Shown here one piece after another: positions 8,698 to 18,372 of a stretch of DNA of 64,000 nt. Below the pieces are notes generated by a model. The model had not been told where the DNA came from. It did not search any database and was given only the letters and a program-made list of their open reading frames with translations. The stretch covers positions 248,001-312,000 of the forward strand of contig JAAEZZ010000005.1 in assembly GCA_018222605.1 (NCBI GenBank). Direction: 5' to 3'. The translations under genes and the position numbers were made by a program. This DNA is from Alphaproteobacteria bacterium (lineage in GTDB: Bacteria; Pseudomonadota; Alphaproteobacteria; Caulobacterales; Hyphomonadaceae). Each line of letters starts with the position of its first letter. Position 1 is the stretch's first letter.

Positions 8698-9269
8698 GGT
8701 TCAACCCGTCTTTGTGTGCGGCGCAACATGGCCGCCCCGGGCGCTGGTTAGTCACAGCCGGGAACCGTCTCAAATCAAGGTTTTGCAACAGATATGCGGC
8801 AATTCCACTACAGTCGCCTGCTTTGTCCCTTTGAGGTGGAAGGAGCGCACCAAAAGTCTGTAAAGGGCATGAAAGATTGGAGTGCAGATGAAATTTTTAT
8901 GACGTTTGTGTGTGCTTCTGCATACAGTTCTGCGTCACCTTTTCAGGGTAAACGGGTGCGCTGACCGCAATGTGGGCGGGGATGACACAGGACGGGGCAG
9001 TGCGGCAACTCGGATGAGTCTTGCGCAACGCCTTGCGGCGTGGCCGAGGGCGAGTTTTCATCGCGCCACGTGGTTTGATATATGAATAAAGCGGCCCGGA
9101 ACATTAATTCTGTAAAAGCGCAGGAATGACTGGTCTTAGAGCAATATCAATTTATCTGCCTTTATAGATACTTGCTGACAGTTGCGTGGGCACCCCTGTG
9201 CCTACGACAGCAAAATACGAGATTTCTGCGACGGTTTCTGGCGTTTAGGCCGTTTAAGTAGAGGTATGT
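8698..9269. other. Divergent intergenic region (572 bp)
   Basis: The longest gene-free stretch in the window, between the minus-strand TonB receptor and the plus-strand efflux operon, so it should hold both promoters. I see no credible ORF, tRNA or recognisable operator. The clearest structure is a hairpin at 9185-9206 (9-bp stem CGTGGGCAC / GTGCCTACG with one G-U pair and a 4-base loop), 64 bp before the efflux start. A smaller stem ACGCC / GGCGT lies near 9029-9043. The first 80 bp of the right half is AT-rich. Confidence 0.5.
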
Positions 9270-10409
9270 TTGGGCGGTCTATCGGTTCTGGTGAGAAAAG
9301 TGTTGTTAAACAAGGTTTTAGTTTTCGCTCTGGTGCCGGGCGTTTTGCTCGTCACAGCTTGCGGCGGGTCTATTGAGGCGGAGCAACCGGCTGCGCGCGG
9401 GGCTGAGCACAGTGTGCGTATCATTGCAGAGCCTGTCCGGCTGACCAATGAGGCCGCGAAGGTAGAGGCGGTGGGGACGGCCCGCGCCGAGCGCGCGGCG
9501 ACGATTTTTCCTGAAACTTCAGGTCTGGTCACATCTGTAAATTTTGTCTCCGGGCAGTATGTCGAGAAGGGCGCGGTTCTGGCCCAGCTGGACAATGTCC
9601 AGCAGCGCCTGGCAGTGGCGAAGGCCGAAATCGCCTTGAAGGATGCCCAGCAATTGCTGGAGCGCTACCAGCGCATTGACGTGCCCGGCGCGGTTTCCAC
9701 CAGCCAGATAGATGCCGCCAAGACCGCCGTTGAGGCCGCCAAGGTAGACCTGGATGTGGCGAAAGAGTTGCTGGCTGACCGTGTGGTGCGGGCGCCGTTC
9801 TCTGGCTATGTCGGCTTTACGGATATTGATGCCGGTGCGCGCGTCACTCAGTCTACAGAGATAACGCGCATTGATGACCGCGACGTGCTGTTCGTGGACT
9901 TCTCCCTGCCGGAACAGTTGTTCGGCCAGATCGAGACGGGCAGCATCCTGCATGTTGATCCGTTCGCCAGTGTGGATGCCAGGGTTGAAGCGGAAGTCAC
10001 CGTCGTCGGCAGCCGGATCAATGTGGAGCAACGATCCTTCACGGTCCGCGCGGCCATCGACAATTCCGCTGATGTGCTGCGCCCGGGCATGAGCTTTCGT
10101 GTCAGCTTCGATGTGGCCGGCGATGCCTATCCGGAAGTGCCGGAAGCCTCCATCGTCTGGGGCGGTGATGGCCCGTATCTCTGGGCGGTCGAGGATGGCA
10201 AGGCCAAGCGCATGCCGGTGACGATCATCAACCGCAAGGAAGGCCGCGTCCTGGTTCGTGCCGATCTTCAGGAAGGTGATCTGATCATCGCCGAAGGCGT
10301 TCAGAAGGTGCGTGATGGTACGCCGGTGATGAACATTGTGGAGTCGCGCAAGGAAATCAGCCTGGATGTACCTTCTGGCGCGGTGTCGGCTCAAGGGGCT
10401 CTGGAATAA
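9270..10409 (+). CDS. RND efflux membrane fusion protein (lipoprotein)
   Basis: Periplasmic adaptor of a tripartite RND pump, 379 aa. The N-terminus is a lipoprotein signal ending in VTACGG. The family order follows: a barrel-sandwich half (TIFPETSGLVTSVNFVSGQ), a coiled-coil hairpin (about residues 100-165), the second lipoyl half (VVRAPFSGYVGF), then beta-barrel and membrane-proximal domains. The start is uncertain: TTG at 9270 has GAGGT four bases upstream, while GTG at 9291 or 9300 would give a shorter n-region. It is the first gene of a three-gene operon; its TAA overlaps the next ATG by one base (TAATG), implying translational coupling. Confidence 0.92.
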   Translation: MGGLSVLVRKVLLNKVLVFALVPGVLLVTACGGSIEAEQPAARGAEHSVRIIAEPVRLTNEAAKVEAVGTARAERAATIFPETSGLVTSVNFVSGQYVEKGAVLAQLDNVQQRLAVAKAEIALKDAQQLLERYQRIDVPGAVSTSQIDAAKTAVEAAKVDLDVAKELLADRVVRAPFSGYVGFTDIDAGARVTQSTEITRIDDRDVLFVDFSLPEQLFGQIETGSILHVDPFASVDARVEAEVTVVGSRINVEQRSFTVRAAIDNSADVLRPGMSFRVSFDVAGDAYPEVPEASIVWGGDGPYLWAVEDGKAKRMPVTIINRKEGRVLVRADLQEGDLIIAEGVQKVRDGTPVMNIVESRKEISLDVPSGAVSAQGALE

Positions 10410-13400
10410 TGCATTTTCGCCGCTCCGGCGGGATTGCGGAACTTGCTGTCCGCCGTCCCCTTTTTGTTACGGTCCTCAACCTGCTGATCATCATTGCGGG
10501 CCTGGCGGCCCTGTTCGGCACAGAGGTGCGCGAGTTGCCGGATGTTGACCAGCCCATTGTCATGGTGCGGGCAACCTTGCCGGGCGGCGCGCCGGAAACC
10601 ATCGATGCGGAAGTGACCAGCGTTCTGGAGGGCGCCGTTGCACGCGTCTCCGGCATTCGGGAGATTGTCTCTTCCAGTGAAGAGAACAGCGCGCGTATTC
10701 GTGTCGAATTCAATCCCGGTGTGGACCTGGACGTGGCCGCCTCGGATGTGCGCGAAGCCGTCAGCCGCGTGAACCGCCAATTGCCGGATCGTGTGGAGAA
10801 CATCTTCGTTACCAAAGCGGATGAGGATGCCTCTCCGATCATGACGATTGCCGTTGTCAGTGACACGGTGCCCGAAGATGAACTTACCCGGATTATCGAA
10901 AAGGATATCTCGCCTGAATTGCTTGCGGTGGAAGGCGTTGCCACGCTGCAGGAATTCGGCACGCGTGAGCGTCAGATGCGCGTGGTGATCGATCCGCTGC
11001 GCCTCAACCGCTTTGGCTTTACGATCAGTGATGTTGCAACGGCCCTTAGGGCCGCGCCCTTTGATGTGCCGGTTGGCAGCTTCCGATCGGATGACCAGGA
11101 ATTGCTGGTGCGAGCCGAAGCGACGGCTGCGACGCCGGAACTGGTAAAGGATGTGATCATCCGCGACCCGATCCGTATCGGAGATGTTGCGGATGTTGTG
11201 CTGGCCCCGGCTGATGCCGAGAACATGTTGCGCCTGAATGGTGCGCCCGTGATCGGCCTGGGCGTAGTGCGGCAGGCGCAATCCAACACGATCGCGATTT
11301 CCAATGGCATCAAGAAGAAGGTCGACCTGCTCAACAATCGCCTGCCGGATGTGGAGATTCTGATCACGTCTGATGAGGCCGTCTTCATCGAAACCTCTGT
11401 CAGTGAAGTGGTAACCAGCCTGCTGATCACGATCCTGATCGTGATCGCGACGATCTGGCTGTCGCTCGGCTCCCTGAAGGCGACGATCATTCCGGCTGTG
11501 ACGATCCCGGTTGCGCTGATCGGCACATTGGCAGGTATCTGGGCGTTTGGCTTTTCGATCAATTTGCTGACCCTGCTGGCCCTGGTTTTGGCGACCGGTC
11601 TGATTGTGGACGACGCGATTGTCGTGCTGGAGAACGTCCAGCGCCGTCAGTCTGAAGGCCTGAAGCGCCGCGCCGCAGCCGTACTGGGCACAGAGCAGGT
11701 GTTCTTCGCCGTCATCGCGACGACCGCTGTGCTGGTCGCTGTGTTCGTGCCGATCTCCTTCCTGCCATCCATGACCGGGCGCCTGTTCCGGGAGTTTGGG
11801 TTTGTGCTGGCCATTGCCGTGATCATCTCATCCTTTGTGGCGCTGACCATCGCACCGGCGATTGCGGCGCAGTTCAAGTTCAAGGAAGAGACAGAGCATA
11901 AATCGGGTTTCATCTCCTCCATCGGCAGCGTGCTGCAGGGCGGCTATGACCGCGCGTTGAATGCCAGCCTGGTGCACCCGATCATCACCGTGCTGATCTC
12001 CATCGCGCTGGCTGGCGGTGCTTATTTCGCCTTCAAGAATCTGAACAGCGAGCTTGTGCCGCCGGAAGACCGCGGTCGCATTCAGGTGTTTGCGACCGGG
12101 CCGGATGGCGTTGGCCTTTCCTATATGGAGCGCCAGGCCGATCAGATTGAGGAAATCTTCCAGCCCTTGCTCGACAGCGGTGAAGTGCAATCCCTGTTTA
12201 CCGTTGTTGGCCAGTGGGACCCGAACCGCGTCATGGTGACGGCGGAGCTGGCCCCTTGGGAAGAGCGCGAAAGAAGTCAGCAGGACATTATCGCCAGCCT
12301 GCGTGAGCCGTTGTCGCATATTCCGGGCGCACGGGCCTCTGCCTTCGGGCGCAGCAGCCTGGCCGTGGGGTGGGGCAACCGCGCGGGGCTTCAGGTGGCT
12401 ATCACCGGTGCGGACTATCAGGAGATTTACGAGGTCGCGCGGGAGATGGCAAACCGCATCGAAACGCAATCCGCCATCCTCTCCAATCCGGAGATTTCCT
12501 ATCAGCCGACCCAGCCCCAGCTGCGCGTCGAGATCGACCGTCGCCGTGCGGCGGATCTGAAAGTGCCCCTAGAAGAGATTTCCCTGACTCTGAGAGCCAT
12601 GGTCGGAGGGGAAGATCTGGTCGATCTGAACGTGAATGATGAGACCATTCCGATCTTCCTGGAATCCCGGGCCACAGCCATCGTATCGCCAGCGGATCTG
12701 AGCAACCTCTATGTCCGCTCATCCACGGGTGCGCTGATTCCGCTCTCCAGCCTCACCAAGATCGTGGAAGAAGGCGTCGCGGCCCAGCTGGACCGTGTGG
12801 AACAGCGCCGGGCAATCCAGTTTGAAATGGATGTTGCAACAGGCGCGCCGATGGCGGATGCCGTTGCTGAGATTCAGGCGATAGCGGCTGAGCTGCTTCC
12901 AAGCGGCATGAACCTTGTTCTGCAGGGAGAGGCCGCCACACTGGAAGAGTCTTCCCACGAATTGCTGCTGACCTTCGGCTTTGCCCTGATCATCGTGTTC
13001 CTGGCACTCGTCGCGCAGTTTGAAAGCATTACCAGCCCGCTGGTGATCATGCTGATAGTACCATTCGGCCTGGCAGCGGCGATCTATGCGATGGCGCTGA
13101 CGGGAACGTCGTTGAACATCTTCTCGCAGATTGGGCTGATCCTGTTGATCGGCCTGATGGCGAAGAACGGCATTCTGCTGGTTGAATTTGCTGACCAGTT
13201 GAGAGGCGAAGGCAAGTCTGTGCGCGAAGCCGTGCAGCAGGCGGCCTCCATCCGTGTCCGTCCAATCCTGATCACGGTGATCTCCACTGCGCTGGGCGCT
13301 GTGCCGCTGATCCTGTCCAGCGGGGCAGGGGCCGAGGCACGCCAGGCGATTGGCTGGGTCGTTTTCGGGGGATTGGGGCTGGCGGCTGTCTTCACCCTGT

Positions 13401-13534
13401 TCCTGACGCCGGTTCTTTATCTTGGTATCGCCCGGTTTGCGAGCACGCGGACCTCCAGCGGCAAGGCGCTGGATCATGAACTCAAAAGCGTTCATGGCGA
13501 AACGCCTGAGACGCATATGGGGCCTGCAGAATGA
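10409..13534 (+). CDS. RND efflux permease (AcrB/MdtB-like)
   Basis: Inner-membrane proton-driven RND transporter, 1041 aa, normal length for the hydrophobe/amphiphile efflux family. It starts with a cytoplasmic amphipathic segment and TM1 (PLFVTVLNLLIIIAGL), followed by the duplicated large periplasmic loops. TM4 has GLIVDDAIVVLEN with the two proton-relay Asp residues near residue 400. The second half repeats the fold with GLMAKNGILLVEF. It couples to the fusion protein upstream and to the outer-membrane factor downstream, with which it overlaps by 4 bases (ATGA). Substrates are not predictable; no dedicated regulator is adjacent. Confidence 0.95.
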   Translation: MHFRRSGGIAELAVRRPLFVTVLNLLIIIAGLAALFGTEVRELPDVDQPIVMVRATLPGGAPETIDAEVTSVLEGAVARVSGIREIVSSSEENSARIRVEFNPGVDLDVAASDVREAVSRVNRQLPDRVENIFVTKADEDASPIMTIAVVSDTVPEDELTRIIEKDISPELLAVEGVATLQEFGTRERQMRVVIDPLRLNRFGFTISDVATALRAAPFDVPVGSFRSDDQELLVRAEATAATPELVKDVIIRDPIRIGDVADVVLAPADAENMLRLNGAPVIGLGVVRQAQSNTIAISNGIKKKVDLLNNRLPDVEILITSDEAVFIETSVSEVVTSLLITILIVIATIWLSLGSLKATIIPAVTIPVALIGTLAGIWAFGFSINLLTLLALVLATGLIVDDAIVVLENVQRRQSEGLKRRAAAVLGTEQVFFAVIATTAVLVAVFVPISFLPSMTGRLFREFGFVLAIAVIISSFVALTIAPAIAAQFKFKEETEHKSGFISSIGSVLQGGYDRALNASLVHPIITVLISIALAGGAYFAFKNLNSELVPPEDRGRIQVFATGPDGVGLSYMERQADQIEEIFQPLLDSGEVQSLFTVVGQWDPNRVMVTAELAPWEERERSQQDIIASLREPLSHIPGARASAFGRSSLAVGWGNRAGLQVAITGADYQEIYEVAREMANRIETQSAILSNPEISYQPTQPQLRVEIDRRRAADLKVPLEEISLTLRAMVGGEDLVDLNVNDETIPIFLESRATAIVSPADLSNLYVRSSTGALIPLSSLTKIVEEGVAAQLDRVEQRRAIQFEMDVATGAPMADAVAEIQAIAAELLPSGMNLVLQGEAATLEESSHELLLTFGFALIIVFLALVAQFESITSPLVIMLIVPFGLAAAIYAMALTGTSLNIFSQIGLILLIGLMAKNGILLVEFADQLRGEGKSVREAVQQAASIRVRPILITVISTALGAVPLILSSGAGAEARQAIGWVVFGGLGLAAVFTLFLTPVLYLGIARFASTRTSSGKALDHELKSVHGETPETHMGPAE

Positions 13535-14898
13535 AGTATTCAATTTCGGCAATCGCCTGCCTGGCTGTCCTGCAGGGCTGCATGGTTGGCCCGTCAACCG
13601 AGCCCCCGGCCATTCCGGTGGCAGAGGACTACCTGACGCAGATCAATCCGTCTGCAGAGCAGGCTATGGATGCTGAGTGGTGGGAGAAGTTCGATGATGC
13701 GGAGTTCTCCCGTGTCATGAATGCCGTGCTGGAACAGAATCTCGATATTGATATTGCCCTCGCGAATGTACGCGTGCGGGAGGCGGACGTCGCGATTGCC
13801 GGGTCTGCCTTGCTGCCTTCGTTTGATGGTTTCATGCAGACGCAGCTGAATTCGGTACTGACCGGCGGCGTGGACGGCGATATCACCGCAGCAGCAGGCG
13901 GTACGCTCGGCTATGATGTGGACATTGCCGGCGGCAACAAGCGTAGCGTGCAGGCCGCGATGGCGCGTCTGGAAGCAGCGCGGATCTCCGTCAATGATGT
14001 GCGCCGGCTGGTAACGCGTCAGGCCGCGCTTCAATATATCGAACTGCGCCGCGCCGAGGCGCGTCTCGAATTATTGCAATCCTCTCTGGATCTGCAGACG
14101 CAGACGTTGGAGATTGTACAGTCTCGCTATGGCGCGGGCCTCTCGCCCGCACTGGATGTTGATCGTGTGGCCGCTGATCTGGCGCGTACCCGTGCGCAGA
14201 AGGGCGTGCTGGAAGCAACGCGCAAGAGCGCCGATTATGCGCTGTCCGTCCTCGCGGGCCGCAGTCCGGAAGATCTGGTGCTGAAAACTGAACGCCAGGA
14301 AGAATTGCCGACCTATCAGGGGTCGCTGTCCGCCGGAGTGCCAGCTGACTTGCTGCGCCGCCGTCCAGACATCCGCTCGGCCGAGGCGCAATTGGTGGCA
14401 GAGCTGGCCTCTGTCGGCGCGAGGAAGGCAGATCTGTATCCGTCGCTGCGTCTGCCGGGTACGATCCAGGCCAGTGGCGGCTCCAGCAATTCGGTGGCCG
14501 AGCAGGTCACGCTTGGCCTGTCCGCCATTCTGGATGTGCCGCTGTTTGATGCGGGCGCGCGCAAGGCGCGGCTGGATGCGCAAAGGGCGCAGGCTGATAT
14601 TGCGCTGATGAATTACCGGGCAAGCGTGCTGGAGGGACTTCAGGAAGTCGAGACAGCATTGGTGCGCATTGAGGCGCTGCAGCAGCGTCTGGATGAGCTG
14701 AACCGCGCTGTGGAGGCCAGTGAGTCGGCCTATCGCCAGCTGGAAGCTCTCTACCGGGAAGGCCTGTCGAGCTTTCTGGATGTGCTGGATTCCCAGCGCC
14801 AGCTGATCGACAGCCGCGAGACCGTGATCGACACTCAGGCCGATTTGGCCGCCGCGATCATTACGCTGAACGCCTCACTGGGATTTGGCGACATCTAA
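13531..14898 (+). CDS. Outer-membrane efflux lipoprotein (NodT/TolC family)
   Basis: Outer-membrane channel subunit for the preceding RND pump, 455 aa. It has a lipoprotein signal (VLQGC near residue 17, then MVGPSTEPP) as in NodT/OprM proteins. The duplicated outer-membrane-efflux domain has long alpha-helical barrel segments (VREADVAIAGS, LRRRPDIRSAEAQL, YREGLSSFLDVLDSQRQL). The RRRPDIRSAE motif is the usual equatorial-domain signature. The start codon overlaps the permease stop by 4 bases, so the three genes are translated together. Confidence 0.93.
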   Translation: MKYSISAIACLAVLQGCMVGPSTEPPAIPVAEDYLTQINPSAEQAMDAEWWEKFDDAEFSRVMNAVLEQNLDIDIALANVRVREADVAIAGSALLPSFDGFMQTQLNSVLTGGVDGDITAAAGGTLGYDVDIAGGNKRSVQAAMARLEAARISVNDVRRLVTRQAALQYIELRRAEARLELLQSSLDLQTQTLEIVQSRYGAGLSPALDVDRVAADLARTRAQKGVLEATRKSADYALSVLAGRSPEDLVLKTERQEELPTYQGSLSAGVPADLLRRRPDIRSAEAQLVAELASVGARKADLYPSLRLPGTIQASGGSSNSVAEQVTLGLSAILDVPLFDAGARKARLDAQRAQADIALMNYRASVLEGLQEVETALVRIEALQQRLDELNRAVEASESAYRQLEALYREGLSSFLDVLDSQRQLIDSRETVIDTQADLAAAIITLNASLGFGDI

Positions 14899-14973
14899 GT
14901 TACGTTCCATTACGAAGTAAACTTGCAGTTCGCGCGGTATCATAAGGGGTGCCAATGCGCGAATTTACTGGTT

Positions 14974-16284
14974 ATGAGTCTGGCGATGATGGATACAGAT
15001 ACGCCCACGCTGCCGGACCCCGTCGTGTCCGGTTATCGCAACATTATCGCGGTTGTCGCGGCGCTGACCGTTTTGGCGGCGGCAATGTCTGCTTTGTCAG
15101 TTCTGATCGCGCTGAATTTGCGGAGTGCGGGCATTTCCAATGCGGCGCTGGGCCTTGTAGCGTCAGCCTTTTCCCTCGGTTTTCTGATCGGGACCAATCT
15201 GTCTCCGTTCGAGATCAAGCGGATCGGGCACATCCGGTCTTTTGCCTTCTTTGCAGCGATCGCGGCGATAGTGGCGCTCGCCTACACGCTCAGCATCAAC
15301 GTGCTGGTCTGGACCGGATTGCAGGTATTTCTGGGTATTTGCTGCGCAGGGCTGCTGACGTCAGGCGAGAGCTGGATTGCCGATGCTGCACCGTCTGACA
15401 AGCGCGGGGCGGTGCTGGGCTTCTATTACTTCATCTCGAAAACGGGCGCTGTGGCAGGGCCATTCGTGATTGCGGGCATCAGCAGTCTCACGACAGGTTT
15501 CATGGTGCTGGCGGCGCTGTTTGCGGCATCGCTGTTGCCGGTGACGGCGACGAACCGGGCGCAGCCATCCTTCTCCGGCGCGGTGCCGTTCGGGCCCCGG
15601 CAGATATTTCGGAAAGCGCCGGGCGCAGTCTATGCAGCCTTTACGGTGGGGATTGTGAACAATGCCGTTGCCCAGCTTTATCCGGTTTATGCTTCTCAGG
15701 TGATGCCGGAAACCAGCACCGTGTTTGCCGCGCAGTTCAATGCGGCGCTAACCATTGGCACCATGCTGGCGCTGTGGCCTGCAGGTACAATTTCCGACCG
15801 CGTGGACAGGCGCCTCGTGCTGTGCGTGCTGGCCACAACCGGGGCGGCCGCATCAGCGGGCATGGTGATGTTTGCAGGATTTGGCTCTGCCGTGATCATT
15901 CTGGGTCTCGCGCTGGCCTTCGGGGCCGGCTCTCTCAGCTGTTACGCCATCGCGGTGGCGCATGCGGCGGACCGGGCGAACCCGGAACAGGTCACTTCCA
16001 TGATGGCGGGCATGCTGACCATCTGGGCCATAGGCTCTGCGCTGGGGCCTGTGCTGGCAGGTCTTGTCATGACGCGGTCCCTTGGTGCGCCGGGGCTTTT
16101 TGTGTTCTCCGGTGTATCGCTGGGTATTTTGGCAGTGCTGATGGTGACACGTGCCGTGCGCTATGAGGATACGCCAGAGGAAGACAAGGAGCCGTTTGGC
16201 GTCGTCACCGCCACCAGCTACGCCATTGCGGAAGTGGACCCGCGTGGCTCAGAGGAAGAGCAGTTGGACCTGTTCAGCGAATAG
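14974..16284 (+). CDS. MFS transporter, YcaD-like
   Basis: Major facilitator superfamily inner-membrane transporter, about 436 aa with 12 predicted spans. It resembles the YcaD-like group (segments GLVASAFSLGFLIG, LLTSGESWIADA, KRGAVLGFYYF). The C-terminus is an acidic cytoplasmic tail ending EEEQLDLFSE. No convincing ribosome site marks the start. ATG at 14974 is chosen as the first in-frame ATG; 14986 and 14989 are equally possible, and an upstream TTG at 14923 keeps the frame open. It lies 75 bp after the RND operon and may be read through from it. Substrate unknown. Confidence 0.85.
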   Translation: MSLAMMDTDTPTLPDPVVSGYRNIIAVVAALTVLAAAMSALSVLIALNLRSAGISNAALGLVASAFSLGFLIGTNLSPFEIKRIGHIRSFAFFAAIAAIVALAYTLSINVLVWTGLQVFLGICCAGLLTSGESWIADAAPSDKRGAVLGFYYFISKTGAVAGPFVIAGISSLTTGFMVLAALFAASLLPVTATNRAQPSFSGAVPFGPRQIFRKAPGAVYAAFTVGIVNNAVAQLYPVYASQVMPETSTVFAAQFNAALTIGTMLALWPAGTISDRVDRRLVLCVLATTGAAASAGMVMFAGFGSAVIILGLALAFGAGSLSCYAIAVAHAADRANPEQVTSMMAGMLTIWAIGSALGPVLAGLVMTRSLGAPGLFVFSGVSLGILAVLMVTRAVRYEDTPEEDKEPFGVVTATSYAIAEVDPRGSEEEQLDLFSE

Positions 16285-16402
16285 GGACAGGGGGGCGTCT
16301 GGCAAATACGGGCCACGCAAGCGCCTATACCCCCCAAGGGTGTAGTGATCTGTCGCCAATGCCCCTAGACACGTCTCTCCACAAGAGATTGGCCGGGGCA
16401 TT

Positions 16403-16954
16403 ATGGACACGTCTACAATCATCATTTTCGTTGCGGCATTGGTCTTTGTGTCTGCTACTGTCGGTCTGCTGAAAACGTTCGTCAAGACAGCCAACAACAC
16501 GCTGAGACAGGAAGCTGCTGCAGAGTTTGCCGCCCATGTGCCCGCGCCGATGCAGTTCATCCATGCCTATGGCAAAACGGCGCTGGGCTTTAGTGAAACG
16601 GGAGACGTCTGGGTCTGGCGAAAGCCATCGCCGGTTTGGCAACTGAACAAGGGTGATGTGAGCAGCTGGTATGCTGGCGAAGTCGTGTTTACGGCCCTGG
16701 ACGCGGGCACGGCCTCAGCCACGAATCTGATACTGGAACAGTCCGGAAGCCAAGACAGGATGGCCGCGCGGGAAGCGAGGCCGTCCTATGTGCTTGTCTA
16801 TGGGCCCGAAGAAGACCTGATTGCGAAGGTCGGCATTGTCGAACAGGCCGACACGGAGGAAGTCCGCGCCTGGCTGGAAAAAGCCTATCCGGGGAAAGAG
16901 CGGGAAGAGCCTGGCAGCCTGACACTGCAATCGACAGGCTCTTCTGCGGCCTAG
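16403..16954 (+). CDS. Hypothetical single-span membrane protein
   Basis: Not recognised. 183 aa with one N-terminal hydrophobic segment (IIIFVAALVFVSATVGLL, residues 6-23), then a soluble domain with aromatic beta-like stretches (GDVWVWRKPSPVWQL, SSWYAGEVVFTALD). A C-terminal helix (VRAWLEKAYPG) precedes a Ser/Gly tail. The 118-bp upstream gap separates it from the MFS gene. Its stop codon overlaps, on the opposite strand, the stop of the downstream efflux lipoprotein gene by 4 bases, so convergent transcripts must collide there. No function is assigned. Confidence 0.7.
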   Translation: MDTSTIIIFVAALVFVSATVGLLKTFVKTANNTLRQEAAAEFAAHVPAPMQFIHAYGKTALGFSETGDVWVWRKPSPVWQLNKGDVSSWYAGEVVFTALDAGTASATNLILEQSGSQDRMAAREARPSYVLVYGPEEDLIAKVGIVEQADTEEVRAWLEKAYPGKEREEPGSLTLQSTGSSAA

Positions 16955-18372
16955 TTAGCTTCGGCTTCAGTCGGCGCTTCCTGTTCCCATGTGCCAAGCG
17001 CGCGGTAGAGCGCGAGGGCGTTCAGGTTGCGGTCCAGATTGGCGATGATCAGCTGCTGTTTGGCGCTGTAATCTTCCCGCTGAGCGTCCAGCACTGTCAG
17101 ATAGCCATCCAGGCCGGACTTGAAGCGTTCTGATGAAAGGGAGAGCGTAACGGTTGTGTCATCTGCCAGCTGTTCCAGCGCCTCAAGCCGCTTGTCGATT
17201 GTCTCGGAAACAGCGAGCGTGTCAGAGACATCGCGGAAGGCTTGCTGGATTGTGCTTTCATAATTGGCGAGCGCAGCATCCGCATTTGCACGGGCAGCAT
17301 CCAGACGACCCTGACGGTTGCCAAAGTCAAAGATTGGTATGTCGATGCTCGGCGTGAAGGCCCAACCGCTTGTCGGATCGCCATTGAAGAGATCATCCAG
17401 ATCGCCGCTGGCGATGCCAACATTCCCGGTCAGCGAGATGGACGGGAAGAATGCCGCGCGCGCCGCGCCGATATTGGCATTGGCTGCCAGAAGCTGACGC
17501 TCGGCGGCGATCACGTCGGGCCGCATCAGCAGGGCTGCGGAAGACTGGCCGACAGGAATGTCCACTCTCACCGGAGCCGGGAAGAGAGAGGCTTGGCTGG
17601 CCAGGTTTGCAGGAAGATCCGTACCCGTCAGATAACGAAGGGCATTGAGGTCCCGCCGCACGGCCGCTTCATATTGCGCCGCTTGTGCCTGAGCCTGTGA
17701 GACAGATGCAGACGCCCGGCGAACGTCAAGTTCGCTGGCCGTGCCAGCTTCAAACAATTCATTTGTCAGTGAAAGACTTTCGGACTGGCTCTCCACAGTC
17801 TGGTTGGCCAGGCGAAGCAATTCCTGATCGGATGCGAGTTGCAGCCATGTCTCTGCAACCGTTGCCACAAGAGCAATCCTGGCCGCGCGTTCACCTTCAG
17901 CCGTCGCGAGATAGGTTTGCAGGGCGGCAGCGTTCAGATTGCTGATCCGCCCGAAGAAATCCAGTTCCCACGCTGCGACACCCACTTGGGCGTAGGTGCT
18001 GTCAACAAAGCGAGTATTGGGGCCAGACCCATCATCGAAGGTGTCAGCAATCTGACTGCTGGCGCCGGCGCTGATATAGGGCCACAGTTGCGAGCGTGAG
18101 CTTACAAGGTTTGCCTGCGCAGCGCGGACATTCGCCACGGCAGCTTTCAGATCACGATTGTTCTCCAGCGCCTGTTCGACCAGATTACGCAATGCCGGGG
18201 AGGTGATCACGCCTTCCCAATAGAGCGGGGCTTCATAGCCCTGGTCCACCGTGGTCGAGTCGAACTCCGCCGGTACAGGCAGGTCAATCCGCTCATATTC
18301 CGGGGCCATGTTCATGCAGCCCGTCAGGGTGATCAGGCTGGCTGCCGCGAGAAGATTCAGTTTGTGGCTCAT
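16951..18372 (-). CDS. NodT-family outer-membrane efflux lipoprotein
   Basis: Outer-membrane factor of the second tripartite RND system, 473 aa. A lipoprotein signal ends in TLTGC (Cys19), followed by MNMAPEYERIDLPVP, typical of NodT-like channels. Two repeats of the outer-membrane-efflux domain carry LMRPDVIAAERQL and FKSGLDGYLTVLDAQRE. The ATG overlaps the permease stop by 4 bases (ATGA), making it the last gene of the operon fusion protein, permease, channel. The NodT family supplies channels to AcrAB/MexAB-like pumps in alphaproteobacteria. Confidence 0.94.
   Translation of the reverse strand: MSHKLNLLAAASLITLTGCMNMAPEYERIDLPVPAEFDSTTVDQGYEAPLYWEGVITSPALRNLVEQALENNRDLKAAVANVRAAQANLVSSRSQLWPYISAGASSQIADTFDDGSGPNTRFVDSTYAQVGVAAWELDFFGRISNLNAAALQTYLATAEGERAARIALVATVAETWLQLASDQELLRLANQTVESQSESLSLTNELFEAGTASELDVRRASASVSQAQAQAAQYEAAVRRDLNALRYLTGTDLPANLASQASLFPAPVRVDIPVGQSSAALLMRPDVIAAERQLLAANANIGAARAAFFPSISLTGNVGIASGDLDDLFNGDPTSGWAFTPSIDIPIFDFGNRQGRLDAARANADAALANYESTIQQAFRDVSDTLAVSETIDKRLEALEQLADDTTVTLSLSSERFKSGLDGYLTVLDAQREDYSAKQQLIIANLDRNLNALALYRALGTWEQEAPTEAEAN

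Noticed and set aside
14949-15398. Possible frameshift at the start of the MFS gene because a second + frame with ATG at 14955 has ATAAGGGG upstream
   Set aside because: The other frame does not encode transporter-like sequence and the MFS frame is intact through its first span; only the start codon is uncertain.
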